DNA of 58,958 bases from Clostridiales bacterium (GTDB lineage: Bacteria > Bacillota > Clostridia > Oscillospirales > Oscillospiraceae). Of the stretch, positions 26,320 to 34,808 are shown piece by piece (position 1 is the first letter of the stretch; every line of letters starts with the position of its first letter). A program made the position numbers and the translations under genes. The notes below the pieces were generated by a model. The model did not search any database. It saw only the letters and a list, made by a program, of their open reading frames with translations, and was not told the DNA's origin. The stretch spans positions 1 to 58,958 of the forward strand of contig DYCR01000009.1 of the NCBI GenBank assembly GCA_019418025.1, given 5' to 3'.

Positions 26320-27648
26320 TTACCCCCCCTGACCTACCGGACCTTCAGGGACCATGTCCCCGGCTCCCATTTCAGGATTTGTGCCGTCTGCGGGCATGCC
26401 GTTCGGATCACCGGGCAGCTCATCCACGGCGGGCTGATCCGCCGCCCCGGGCTCCTGCTCAGTGCCGTTGTCAAAGTCCTCCTGACTGCGGTAGCTCACC
26501 TTGGCCCCCTCCTCACAGTTTGAGTTGGTGGGGTCTGCAATATAGTCGCTGCCGGACAGGCCGCTGACAACGGGATAACCGCCGATGGCCGGATCGTACT
26601 CGCCAAAGACCACCTGAACCGAGTCCAGCTTGCCCTGAGCATTTGCGACCCAGACCTCGCCGATGTTGGTGGCATTCTTTTCGTCATAGCGAATGTTCAT
26701 CACATAGTTTTCAGGGATCACCAGACCGCCGCCGGACGCAGGAGCGCCGTCTGCCATCTGGATGTACACGTGCTGCCCAAGCAGCAGCCCCTCAGTGGAG
26801 TCAAGCTTGATATAGAACGGGTAGCTGGTGGAGCTGGACATGCTGCTGTCACCGCCGAAGCCGTTGACGGACATACCGAAGCCCCCTGCCTGATTTTCCT
26901 CAGAGCCGGTCTGTGCCGAGTTGTAGTCCACACGGCTGACGGTGCCGCTCCATGTCTTGGACGGGTCCAGTCTGGAGATCACCTTGACGCTCACACCCTC
27001 AACGATGCCTGCGGCAAGGCTCAGCTCATTGAGCGTGCCCTTGACCTCGTATGCATCCGCCTGCTGAATGGTGATGTACGGACCCTCGCCGCTTTCGTTG
27101 ATCTTGCGGATGGTGCCGTTGATGGGGCTTTTTACCTCCACATCCTCCAGTACCTTTTTGGTGTAATCCAGTTCCTTTTTCTTGGCCTCTTTGTCATATT
27201 CCGACTGGGTCAGCTCGGTCTGGAGCTGGCGCAGCTGAATGTTGAGCTGAGTCTTTGCGTCGCCGGATGCAGATTTCAGCTCTTTTTCCACCGAGGAAAT
27301 CTGCTTTTTCTTGTCCTCAATGGTGGCATCCAGACGGTCCACCTCAAGCTGCTGCTTATCCTGAGTCAGGCTCAGTTCATCAGAGTCATAGGAAAACAGT
27401 CTGTCGCCCTCCGACACCTGATCCCCCTGTGCGACGAACAGCTCCTTGACGGACTTTTCGCCCTCACGCTTGATCTCCACAGCGTTTTCGCTGACTACAA
27501 TGCCCGCAAATCTGTCGGTTGCAAGCTCTGCGCCGGTCTGATACAGCGCACTGACCTGCTGAACGGGGACCTCACTGCCCCCTCCGCAGCCGGCAAGCCC
27601 CAGACTCATCACCAGAGCCGCTGCGATCAATTTCTTCGTTTGCTTCAT
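26320..27648 (-). CDS. HlyD-family adaptor lipoprotein
   Basis: A 442-residue adaptor, first in the operon. The signal peptide ends in the lipobox LGLAGC (Cys near residue 24), so it is lipid-anchored, in contrast to the second adaptor. It has the lipoyl half motif FVAQGDQVSEGDRLFSYDS, a long coiled coil (about 85-165, rich in Lys, Glu and Gln), the second lipoyl half VKSPINGTIRKINES, and a barrel. The C-terminal 55 residues are rich in Pro, Gly, Asp and Glu. The ATG at 27648 is preferred over the in-frame opening at 27675 because GGAGGG lies ahead of it and the signal peptide then starts MKQTKK. Confidence 0.9.
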   Translation of the reverse strand: MKQTKKLIAAALVMSLGLAGCGGGSEVPVQQVSALYQTGAELATDRFAGIVVSENAVEIKREGEKSVKELFVAQGDQVSEGDRLFSYDSDELSLTQDKQQLEVDRLDATIEDKKKQISSVEKELKSASGDAKTQLNIQLRQLQTELTQSEYDKEAKKKELDYTKKVLEDVEVKSPINGTIRKINESGEGPYITIQQADAYEVKGTLNELSLAAGIVEGVSVKVISRLDPSKTWSGTVSRVDYNSAQTGSEENQAGGFGMSVNGFGGDSSMSSSTSYPFYIKLDSTEGLLLGQHVYIQMADGAPASGGGLVIPENYVMNIRYDEKNATNIGEVWVANAQGKLDSVQVVFGEYDPAIGGYPVVSGLSGSDYIADPTNSNCEEGAKVSYRSQEDFDNGTEQEPGAADQPAVDELPGDPNGMPADGTNPEMGAGDMVPEGPVGQGG

Positions 27649-27687
27649 CGGATTTTCCCTCCTCGATCGAGTCAAAATGTCACTGTC

Positions 27688-27716
27688 ATGATACGATTGC
27701 AGACTTCGGAAGTCAA
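27688..27716 (-). promoter_or_regulatory. Promoter of the ABC exporter operon
   Basis: Minus-strand TTGACT (27711-27716), 17 bases, TATCAT (27688-27693). The -35 overlaps the last codons of the upstream polymerase gene. Confidence 0.7.
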
Positions 27717-29212
27717 TTTAAGAAATCTGAATTTTTCTTCTGCTTTTTTCTGGATTTCACCAATGGATCGCCCGTTGACAGCCACCATAGGGCCGCCAAA
27801 ATCATGGCAAGATACACCGATGCGCTGTTGAACCGCAGGATAGACGCCGTAAAGTAGCAGTGCGCCAGTGCGCAGCAGGCTCCGATGGCCAGTCCGGCAA
27901 AATTCACCGTGAAGATCCGTCTGAAATCCAGTACCATGGCGCCAAAAGCGGTCAGGGCAAAAAAGCCGATGAAGCCAAGCATCAGCGCAAGCCCCACTCC
28001 GCCGGTCAGATAGTATATGGCGTGGAAGTCATTTTCCGGGTCATACCAAGTCACCGTCTCCTCTGCCTTTCCGGTCAGCACATCCGTGTGTACCGCCTTT
28101 TCAGACATCAGCGATCGGTTCAGTCCGAACCATCGGGAGGCCGCCGGCGAGTCCTCCATCAGCAGCTTGCAGAAGGTCAGCCGCATCAGCCGCTGACTGC
28201 CCACCACATCCACATCACGGGATTCGTGGTAGGCCTCCAGAGTCCGATCCACGCCAAAGCGGGATATCATCCCCGGCAGGAACAGCTGATACGCCTCCGA
28301 AAGCGCCTCTCTGCGCTCCTGCTCCGTTGCGTTTTCTTCCACAGCCGCTGCCTCATCGAACACCGACTGCTTGATCTGGAAATTCCCCGCAACCGCCTGC
28401 TGATTGCGCACCATGGGCGAAATGGGGAACATCAGCACAAACACCGCCGTGACCCCCAGAAGCATCAGCCCCTGCCGCCATTTGCTCCGATCGATCATCA
28501 CCGTGCAGACCGCCATCCCGATCCCCGCCGCAATTAAAGATGCATAGGCCAGACGTGTCCCCAGAAGGAACAGTGTACCCATGCCGACGGCAGATGCCAA
28601 GGCGATCCTGAGCGGCTTTTCCTGCCACTCGGTCAGGGCCCACCCCATTACGATAGGGACGATCATGCCGAGGATGGCACTCTGGGTGTTGGCAAAATAG
28701 AACCATCCCCGAACACCCAGAGCCTTGTTGGGGTAGGTATAGGGGTCTGTCCCGGTCAGGCGGCTCAGGAGCATCACCACGACGATGATGCCAAGATTCA
28801 CCACAATGCCACGCAGGAGTGCCGGAAAGACCCTGTCATTGCGCTTGAGGAAGGTGCAGAAGCACAGGGTCGTCAGGGGCAGCAGATAGATCCGCACCAT
28901 GTTCGACAGATCCCCGAAGGGCCGGACATAGCCCGCCTGAAGGCACGCCCAGACGTGGCCTGCCAAAAAGGCTCCCAGTACACCGCCCATCAGCCAGTAA
29001 TACCGCTTTCGCTCCGACAGCACAAACCCCAGAAGCACCGATCCGCAGAGCAGCCCCATCCGCAGCACCACCGTCAGGGCATTGGAAACAGCCAGATGCT
29101 CCTGCCAATAGGTCGCCACATCCAACAGGGGCTGACTGACGCAGTATACAAATACAAGCATCGGCAGCCAAGAGATGATTTTTTGCTTCATTGTATGATC
29201 GTTCTTTTGCAT
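27713..29212 (-). CDS. O-antigen ligase/polymerase-like membrane protein (second paralogue)
   Basis: A 499-residue protein with about twelve membrane segments and one large charged loop (about 275-410), closely parallel to the gene at 11194-12669. Shared features in the same order: the FVYCVSQPLLDVATYW-type start, the LTVVLRMGLL segment, GHVWACLQAGY, TGTDPYTYP, LMRLTFCKLLMEDSPAASRW in the loop, and PENDFHAIYYLTGGVGLALM. No glycosyltransferase, flippase or sugar-nucleotide gene is next to it. It starts at ATG 29212 behind GGTGATAAA. It has its own promoter and a structured leader. Likely role: polymerising or ligating a surface glycan made elsewhere. Confidence 0.82.
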   Translation of the reverse strand: MQKNDHTMKQKIISWLPMLVFVYCVSQPLLDVATYWQEHLAVSNALTVVLRMGLLCGSVLLGFVLSERKRYYWLMGGVLGAFLAGHVWACLQAGYVRPFGDLSNMVRIYLLPLTTLCFCTFLKRNDRVFPALLRGIVVNLGIIVVVMLLSRLTGTDPYTYPNKALGVRGWFYFANTQSAILGMIVPIVMGWALTEWQEKPLRIALASAVGMGTLFLLGTRLAYASLIAAGIGMAVCTVMIDRSKWRQGLMLLGVTAVFVLMFPISPMVRNQQAVAGNFQIKQSVFDEAAAVEENATEQERREALSEAYQLFLPGMISRFGVDRTLEAYHESRDVDVVGSQRLMRLTFCKLLMEDSPAASRWFGLNRSLMSEKAVHTDVLTGKAEETVTWYDPENDFHAIYYLTGGVGLALMLGFIGFFALTAFGAMVLDFRRIFTVNFAGLAIGACCALAHCYFTASILRFNSASVYLAMILAALWWLSTGDPLVKSRKKQKKNSDFLN

Positions 29213-29233
29213 TTTATCACCGTATTTCCTTTC

Positions 29234-29288
29234 GCAGACGGTCCCGGATCAGGGGTCGTCCCCGAACGTCAGGGGCGGCTCCGTCTGC
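29234..29288 (-). promoter_or_regulatory. Structured 5' leader of the second polymerase gene
   Basis: On the minus strand GCAGACGG (5') pairs with CCGTCTGC (3'), enclosing CCCC-N8-GGGG and a repeated CCCCTGA. The element fills most of the leader between promoter and ribosome binding site. No known riboswitch class is recognised. Confidence 0.5.
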
Positions 29289-29303
29289 AATGAATTATGG
29301 TAC

Positions 29304-29332
29304 ATTATAGCAGACCCCCCTTTCCGCTTCAA
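29304..29332 (-). promoter_or_regulatory. Promoter of the second polymerase gene
   Basis: Minus-strand TTGAAG (29327-29332), 17 bases, TATAAT (29304-29309) with an upstream TGC extension. Confidence 0.7.
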
Positions 29333-29415
29333 GGCACTGCCGGAATTTTGCCGGTAAAATGTCCCAAAACCCCCGCAATCTCCGGGGATATCCCCCAAAA
29401 ATTTGTCCGTCCCTA

Positions 29416-29444
29416 TTGTGCATCCCGTGTTTTTTTGTTATAAT
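29416..29444 (+). promoter_or_regulatory. Promoter of the recJ operon
   Basis: TTGTGC (29416-29421), 17 bases, TATAAT (29439-29444). Transcription would begin near 29451, leaving a very short leader. Confidence 0.65.
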
Positions 29445-29478
29445 CACAAGAAATGAATTATAATGGATGTGTATTGCT

Positions 29479-31521
29479 TTGAAGTATGGAATTTGGAACA
29501 TTACCGCTCCGCAGGCCGCTTCGGTGAATGCGCTCGTCGCAGGGGGATATCCGCCTCTGAGCGCCATGGTGCTGGCATCCAGAGGGATGTCCGATCCCCA
29601 ACAGGCCCACGGGTACTTAGACTGCAACGGTGCGCTTCACGACCCGTTTCTGATGTCCGACATGGATCTGGCTGCCGGACGGGTGGGGCTTGCCATGGAC
29701 CGCGGCGAAAAGATCGCCGTGTTCGGCGACTATGACGTGGACGGTGTCACCGCCACCTGTCTGCTGACGGATTTTTTGCGGAAGCACGGTGCAAACTGCA
29801 TCAGCTATATCCCAAGCCGCATGGAAGAAGGCTATGGTCTGAATGCCATCGCCATTCAGCAGCTCCATGAGGAGGGGGTCCGGCTGATCATCAGCGTGGA
29901 CTGCGGCATCACCGCCATTGACGAGGCCCGGCTGTGCAGACAGCTGGGGATCGATCTTGTCATCACCGACCACCACGAATGCAAGGATCAGCTGCCCGAA
30001 GCAGTCGCCGTGGTGGACCCCCACCGTCCCAACGACCCATATCCCCACAAAAACCTCTCCGGCGTAGGCGTTGCCTTCAAGCTGGCCGCTGCCCTGTCCG
30101 GCAATCAGGACGAGGTGCTGGAGGACTATGCCGACATGGTCTGCATGGGCACCGTGGCCGATGTCATGCTGCTCCACGGGGAAAACCGGGTTCTGGTAGC
30201 CAGAGGACTCGAGTCCCTGCGCCGCACCAAGCGCCCCGGTCTTGCGGCACTGATCAAAGAATGCGGCTGCTGCACCGACAGCCTCTGCGCATCCACCATC
30301 GGCTACAATCTGGCCCCTCGGATCAACGCCGCCGGCAGGATGGGGCAGATCGGACTGGCGCTTGACCTGCTGCTGACCGAGGACCCGGATACCGCCGCCG
30401 AGCTTGCCAAAAAGCTGTGCGAGCTGAACCGGCAGCGGCAGGAGGTGGAGTCGGAGATCTACCGTCAGGCCGTATCCATGCTGCCCGACGGCAGGCCCCC
30501 GGAGGCCATCGTCCTCGCTGACGACCGCTGGCATCAGGGCGTGGTGGGCATCGTTGCATCCCGAATGGCTGAGGAATACAGCTGCCCCACCTTCCTGATC
30601 TGTCTGGACGGCGAGCATGGCAAGGCAAGCTCCCGCAGCTTCGGCGGCTTCAACCTGTTCACCTCCCTGACGGTGCTGTCTGACCTTCTGGAGAGCTACG
30701 GCGGTCACGAGCTGGCAGCCGGCTTCACCATCTCCCGCAGCAACATCCCCCAGTTCCGCAGCAGCATGTGTCAGCTTGCGGCAGGATACTATGCCTCCGG
30801 CGCGCCGAAAACCGTACTGGATGTGGACTGTGTCATCACGCCGGAGCTTTTCACCGTTCACAATGTAGAGGCCCTGTCCATTCTGGAGCCCTGCGGAAAC
30901 GGCTGCCCCAAGCCCGTCTTTTCCATGGAGAACCTTCTGGTAGACCGCATCTCCATGGTCGGCTGCGGCAAGCATATGCGCCTTCGTCTGCGCAGCGGTC
31001 ACCACTTCATCAATGCCATCTATTTCTCGGCAACGCCCCAGACCGCCTCCATTCAGCAGGGGGATCTGGTGGATGTGGCATTCAATGCTCAGATCAACGA
31101 TTTCCGCGGAGAACGCTCGGTCCAGATGAATGTACTGGACATCCGCCCCGCCTGCAATGCCCCATGCTCTGCCGAGCTGTACGAATACACGACCCTCCAC
31201 TCCGGCTTCCCCGTCTCAGATCCTGTGCCCCTGCTTCCGGATCGGGCCACACTGGGGGACGTGTGGCGCTATCTTGCCAGCTGCGGCGGCTCCCTTCAGG
31301 AAACGCCCATGTGCCTGTGCAGGAAGATCGTCCGCCGCTCCGGCAGGGAGCTGAGCCTCGGAAAGCTGATGGCCTGTCTGGATATATTCTCCGATGTGGG
31401 GCTGCTGACCATGCATTTGCAGCACAAGTACATCGTCATCCGGCTCCACCGCACCGACTCCAAGGCCGACCTGAATCAAAGTAAAACCATGCAGATCCTT
31501 CTGCATTGCAAAGAGAGCTGA
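29479..31521 (+). CDS. recJ: Single-stranded-DNA-specific exonuclease RecJ
   Basis: A 5'-3' single-strand exonuclease in recombination and base-excision repair. It has the DHH domain (VFGDYDVDGVTATCLL, SVDCGIT, VITDHHECKDQLP), the DHHA1 domain (ASSRSFGGFNLF, YGGHELAAGFTI) and a C-terminal OB-like region. From TTG 29479 the product is 680 residues and begins MKYGIWNITAP; the ATG at 29467 is in frame but has no ribosome binding site, while GGATG precedes the TTG. The very C-terminus (about 570-680) carries a helical extension beyond the core RecJ fold. First gene of a long co-directional run. Confidence 0.95.
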   Translation: MKYGIWNITAPQAASVNALVAGGYPPLSAMVLASRGMSDPQQAHGYLDCNGALHDPFLMSDMDLAAGRVGLAMDRGEKIAVFGDYDVDGVTATCLLTDFLRKHGANCISYIPSRMEEGYGLNAIAIQQLHEEGVRLIISVDCGITAIDEARLCRQLGIDLVITDHHECKDQLPEAVAVVDPHRPNDPYPHKNLSGVGVAFKLAAALSGNQDEVLEDYADMVCMGTVADVMLLHGENRVLVARGLESLRRTKRPGLAALIKECGCCTDSLCASTIGYNLAPRINAAGRMGQIGLALDLLLTEDPDTAAELAKKLCELNRQRQEVESEIYRQAVSMLPDGRPPEAIVLADDRWHQGVVGIVASRMAEEYSCPTFLICLDGEHGKASSRSFGGFNLFTSLTVLSDLLESYGGHELAAGFTISRSNIPQFRSSMCQLAAGYYASGAPKTVLDVDCVITPELFTVHNVEALSILEPCGNGCPKPVFSMENLLVDRISMVGCGKHMRLRLRSGHHFINAIYFSATPQTASIQQGDLVDVAFNAQINDFRGERSVQMNVLDIRPACNAPCSAELYEYTTLHSGFPVSDPVPLLPDRATLGDVWRYLASCGGSLQETPMCLCRKIVRRSGRELSLGKLMACLDIFSDVGLLTMHLQHKYIVIRLHRTDSKADLNQSKTMQILLHCKES

Positions 31522-31526
31522 TCAAT

Positions 31527-33722
31527 ATGGAATCCTACGAAGAACACTACGACAGTATGGTAAAGGCCATCAACAAATACATGCCCGGAACCGATCTGGG
31601 CATCATCAATAAGGCGGTCCAATACGCCAACGAAAAGCACAAATTCCAAAAACGGAAGGACGGCTCCCCCTACATCATCCACCCACTGGCCGTGGCTGAG
31701 ATCGTAGCCGAGCTGGGTCTTGATACGGATGCGCTTCTGGGCGCCCTGCTCCACGACTGCATCGAGGATACCGACGCCTCCCACGACGAGATCGCCAAGC
31801 TGTTCAATCCTACCGTGGCCCAGCTGGTGGAGGGTGTCACAAAGCTGACCCGTGTGGAATTCACCACCCATGAGCAGCAGCAGATGGAAAATCTGCGCAA
31901 AATGTTCATGGCAATGTCCAAGGACATCCGGGTGGTGCTGATCAAGATCGCCGACCGTCTGCACAACATGCGCACCATGCAGTACCAGACCCCGGAAAAG
32001 CAGATCTCCAAATGCCGGGAAACCATGGACATCTATGCCCCCTTGGCTCACCGCCTCGGTATGCAGAAGATCAAGTGGGAGCTGGAGGATATCTCCCTGC
32101 GGTATCTGGACCCGGACGGCTACAACGAGCTGATGTCCTATCTGAACGCTCACAAGGAGCAGGACGAGGCCTTCATGCGCACCATCCAGAGCACCATCCA
32201 GTCCCGCCTGTCCGCCATGGGCATCCGCAACACCACCTATGGCCGGATCAAGCACGTCTACTCCATCTATCGGAAGATGAAGGCCCAGAACAAAACTCTG
32301 GAGGAGATGTACGACCTGTACGCCTTCCGGGTCATTGTGGACTCCATCCCCGACTGCTACAACGTACTGGGCCACGTCCACGACCTGTTCAATCTGGTCC
32401 CGGGGCGGTTCAAGGACTATATCTCCACCCCCAAGCCCAATATGTACCAGTCTCTGCATACCACCGTCATCGGCACACAGGGTGTCCCCTTTGAGGTGCA
32501 GATCCGCACATGGGAAATGCACGAGACTGCCGAATACGGCATTGCCGCCCACTGGAAATACAAGCAAGGCGGCACCGGCGCCGGCGAAGAAAAGAACTTT
32601 GAGTGGGTGCGCCGTCTGCTGGAAAGCCAGCAGGACACCGACGCAGAGGATTATGTCAACTCCCTGAAGGTGGATATGTTCGACGACGAGGTGTTCGTCT
32701 TTACCCCCAAGGGCAAGATCGTCAGCCTGCCTGCCGGCTCCACCCCCATCGACTTCGCCTATGCCATCCACTCCGGCGTGGGCAACGCCATGGTAGGCGC
32801 AAAGGTCAACAACCGCATCGTCAACATCGACTCCAAGCTGAAAAACGGCGACATCATCGAGGTCCTCACCTCCAAATCCGCCCGAGGCCCCAGCCGTGAC
32901 TGGCTGAACATCTGCCAGTCCAATCAGGCCCGCACCAAGATCAAGCAATGGTTCAAAAAAGAGCGGCGGGACGAGAACATCATCCACGGACGCTCTAGCT
33001 TCGAATCGGAAATGAAGCGCATGAACGTCCCCATGAGTGCCCTGAGCGACCCGGAGCTGGCACCTCAGCTTCTGAAAAAGCTGTCCTTTGATGAGTGGGA
33101 CGATCTGTACGCAGCCATCGGCTACGGCGGACTCACCGCCACAAAGGCCGTGGGCCGCATTCGGGACGATATCAACCGTTCGGTAAAGACCCAGACCGCC
33201 GACAAGGTGTTCTCTCCGGTGATCCGGCTCTCAGCCGACTCCGACGCAGCCAAGCGCAACCGCCATGCCGTCAACGGGGTCATCGTGGAGGATATCGACT
33301 CGTGCATGATCAAATTCTCCAAATGCTGCGCCCCGGTTCCGGGTGATGCCATCGTTGGCTTCATCACCAAGGGCTACGGCGTTTCCATCCATCGGGCCGA
33401 CTGCCCCAACGCAGCCCACCGGGACGATCCCAAGGAAGCCGCCCGCTGGGTCCGTGTTCGCTGGGCCAACGCAGACGATCAGCCCTTTGAGACCACACTG
33501 GAGCTTGAGTGCATCACAAGAGACGGACTGCTTCTGGATCTTGCCAGCACCATGACCACCGCCCGGGTGCGGGTGAAGGAGCTCAACGGCAAGGACCTGC
33601 CCAACGGTCACAGTGTCTTTACCCTGCGCTTCGAGGTCAAAAACGTGGCGGAGCTTGACTCCATCCGCACCAAGCTGCTGAATATCCGTGATGTCCTCGG
33701 CACCCGCCGCGGACAGAACTAA
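31527..33722 (+). CDS. relA: Bifunctional (p)ppGpp synthetase/hydrolase (Rel)
   Basis: It makes and degrades the stringent-response alarmones. The 731-residue protein has the HD hydrolase domain (H76/D77 in ALLHDCIEDTDA, IKIADRLHNMRTM), the synthetase domain (YGRIKHVYSIYRKM, RFKDYISTPKPNMYQSLHT, with the RxKD motif of manganese-type Rel enzymes), a TGS domain (FVFTPKGKIVSLPAGSTPID), the zinc-finger region (KFSKCCAPVPGDAIVGFITK and CPNA), and a C-terminal ACT domain. Both active sites look intact. The ATG is five bases after the recJ stop; an in-frame opening at 31506 lies within recJ and is rejected. Confidence 0.97.
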   Translation: MESYEEHYDSMVKAINKYMPGTDLGIINKAVQYANEKHKFQKRKDGSPYIIHPLAVAEIVAELGLDTDALLGALLHDCIEDTDASHDEIAKLFNPTVAQLVEGVTKLTRVEFTTHEQQQMENLRKMFMAMSKDIRVVLIKIADRLHNMRTMQYQTPEKQISKCRETMDIYAPLAHRLGMQKIKWELEDISLRYLDPDGYNELMSYLNAHKEQDEAFMRTIQSTIQSRLSAMGIRNTTYGRIKHVYSIYRKMKAQNKTLEEMYDLYAFRVIVDSIPDCYNVLGHVHDLFNLVPGRFKDYISTPKPNMYQSLHTTVIGTQGVPFEVQIRTWEMHETAEYGIAAHWKYKQGGTGAGEEKNFEWVRRLLESQQDTDAEDYVNSLKVDMFDDEVFVFTPKGKIVSLPAGSTPIDFAYAIHSGVGNAMVGAKVNNRIVNIDSKLKNGDIIEVLTSKSARGPSRDWLNICQSNQARTKIKQWFKKERRDENIIHGRSSFESEMKRMNVPMSALSDPELAPQLLKKLSFDEWDDLYAAIGYGGLTATKAVGRIRDDINRSVKTQTADKVFSPVIRLSADSDAAKRNRHAVNGVIVEDIDSCMIKFSKCCAPVPGDAIVGFITKGYGVSIHRADCPNAAHRDDPKEAARWVRVRWANADDQPFETTLELECITRDGLLLDLASTMTTARVRVKELNGKDLPNGHSVFTLRFEVKNVAELDSIRTKLLNIRDVLGTRRGQN

Positions 33723-33747
33723 TCATCCCACCATCGGAGGAACCAAA

Positions 33748-34212
33748 ATGCGTGCCATTTTAACCCGTGTAAAATCCGCATCCGTCACCATCGACGGACA
33801 GTGCGTCGGAAAGATCGGAAAGGGATTTCTGATCCTCTTGGGGATCGGCCCCGAGGACACCGAGAAAGAATGCAGGGCTCTGGCCGAAAAAGCGCTGGGG
33901 CTGCGCATTTTTGAAGATGAGAACGGCAAGATGAATCTGGGTCTGGAGCAGGTCGGCGGTCAGGTCCTGGTCGTCAGCCAGTTCACCCTGTACGGCAGCT
34001 GCCGCAAGGGCCGCCGCCCAAGCTTTACCGGCGCGGCTGACCCTGAACTGGGCAACGCCATGTATCAGCGATTCCTTGCCCTGTGCAGTGAGCTGGGCTA
34101 TGAGCCCCAGCACGGTCAATTCGGTGCCGACATGAAGGTCGAGTCCATCAACGACGGCCCCGTGACCCTGATTTTAGATACCGACGAATTACTCGACCGG
34201 AGGAGAGGCTAA
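33748..34212 (+). CDS. dtd: D-aminoacyl-tRNA deacylase
   Basis: It removes D-amino acids (and glycine mischarged on tRNA-Ala) from tRNA. The 154-residue protein begins MRAILTRVKSASVTIDGQ, and has SQFTLYGSCRKGRRPSF (SQFTLY motif) and the cross-subunit NDGPVTLILDT with the Gly-cisPro pair. Normal length. The ATG at 33748 has GGAGG before it; a longer reading to 33688 would overlap rel. The rel-dtd pair is widely conserved in Firmicutes. Confidence 0.97.
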   Translation: MRAILTRVKSASVTIDGQCVGKIGKGFLILLGIGPEDTEKECRALAEKALGLRIFEDENGKMNLGLEQVGGQVLVVSQFTLYGSCRKGRRPSFTGAADPELGNAMYQRFLALCSELGYEPQHGQFGADMKVESINDGPVTLILDTDELLDRRRG

Positions 34213-34808
34213 TGAATATCATCTGTCTGCCCCTAGGGGATTATCAAACAAATACCTACATTCTCTATCAGCAAGGTCAAAGCCAATGTCTGGTCATTGA
34301 CCCCGGCTACGAGGCCGACACCATCCTTCACCACACTGCTCAGCACGGTCTTGCTGTCGAGGCGGTCCTGCTGACCCACGGACACTTTGACCACGTGGGC
34401 GCAGTGAAGGCACTGGCGGCAAAGACCGACTGCCTTGTCTACATCAATCCGCAGGAGGAGGCACTGCCCCACATGTTCACCGCCGGAAAGCTGTTTTACA
34501 CCGACACCTATCAGGATGGGGACACCCTCACCCTTGCAGGGCTGACCTTCACCGTCCATGCCACCCCCGGCCACACCCCGGGCTCGGTATGTCTGGACTT
34601 CGGCTCGGACATGTTCACCGGAGACACCCTGTTTGCCGGCTCCTGCGGCAGGACCGATCTGCCCGGCGGCGACAGTCAGCAAATGCGCCTGAGCCTGCAA
34701 AAGCTTGCCGAAATGGACAAAGACTGCTCAGTCCACCCCGGACACGGCCCCTCCTCCACACTGGAGTGTGAACAGCGGACCAACCCCTATCTCGGAGGAA
34801 TCCTATGA
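34212..34808 (+). CDS. MBL-fold metallo-hydrolase (GloB-like)
   Basis: A 198-residue metallo-beta-lactamase-fold hydrolase with the zinc motif LTHGHFDHVGAV (HxHxDH), the distal ligands in HATPGHTPGS and FTGDTLFAGSCGR, and a last His in VHPGHGP. It is close to glyoxalase II and to the group often found behind rel-dtd in Firmicutes. The start codon overlaps the dtd stop (TAATG). Substrate unknown; a thioester is a reasonable guess only. Confidence 0.92.
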   Translation: MNIICLPLGDYQTNTYILYQQGQSQCLVIDPGYEADTILHHTAQHGLAVEAVLLTHGHFDHVGAVKALAAKTDCLVYINPQEEALPHMFTAGKLFYTDTYQDGDTLTLAGLTFTVHATPGHTPGSVCLDFGSDMFTGDTLFAGSCGRTDLPGGDSQQMRLSLQKLAEMDKDCSVHPGHGPSSTLECEQRTNPYLGGIL

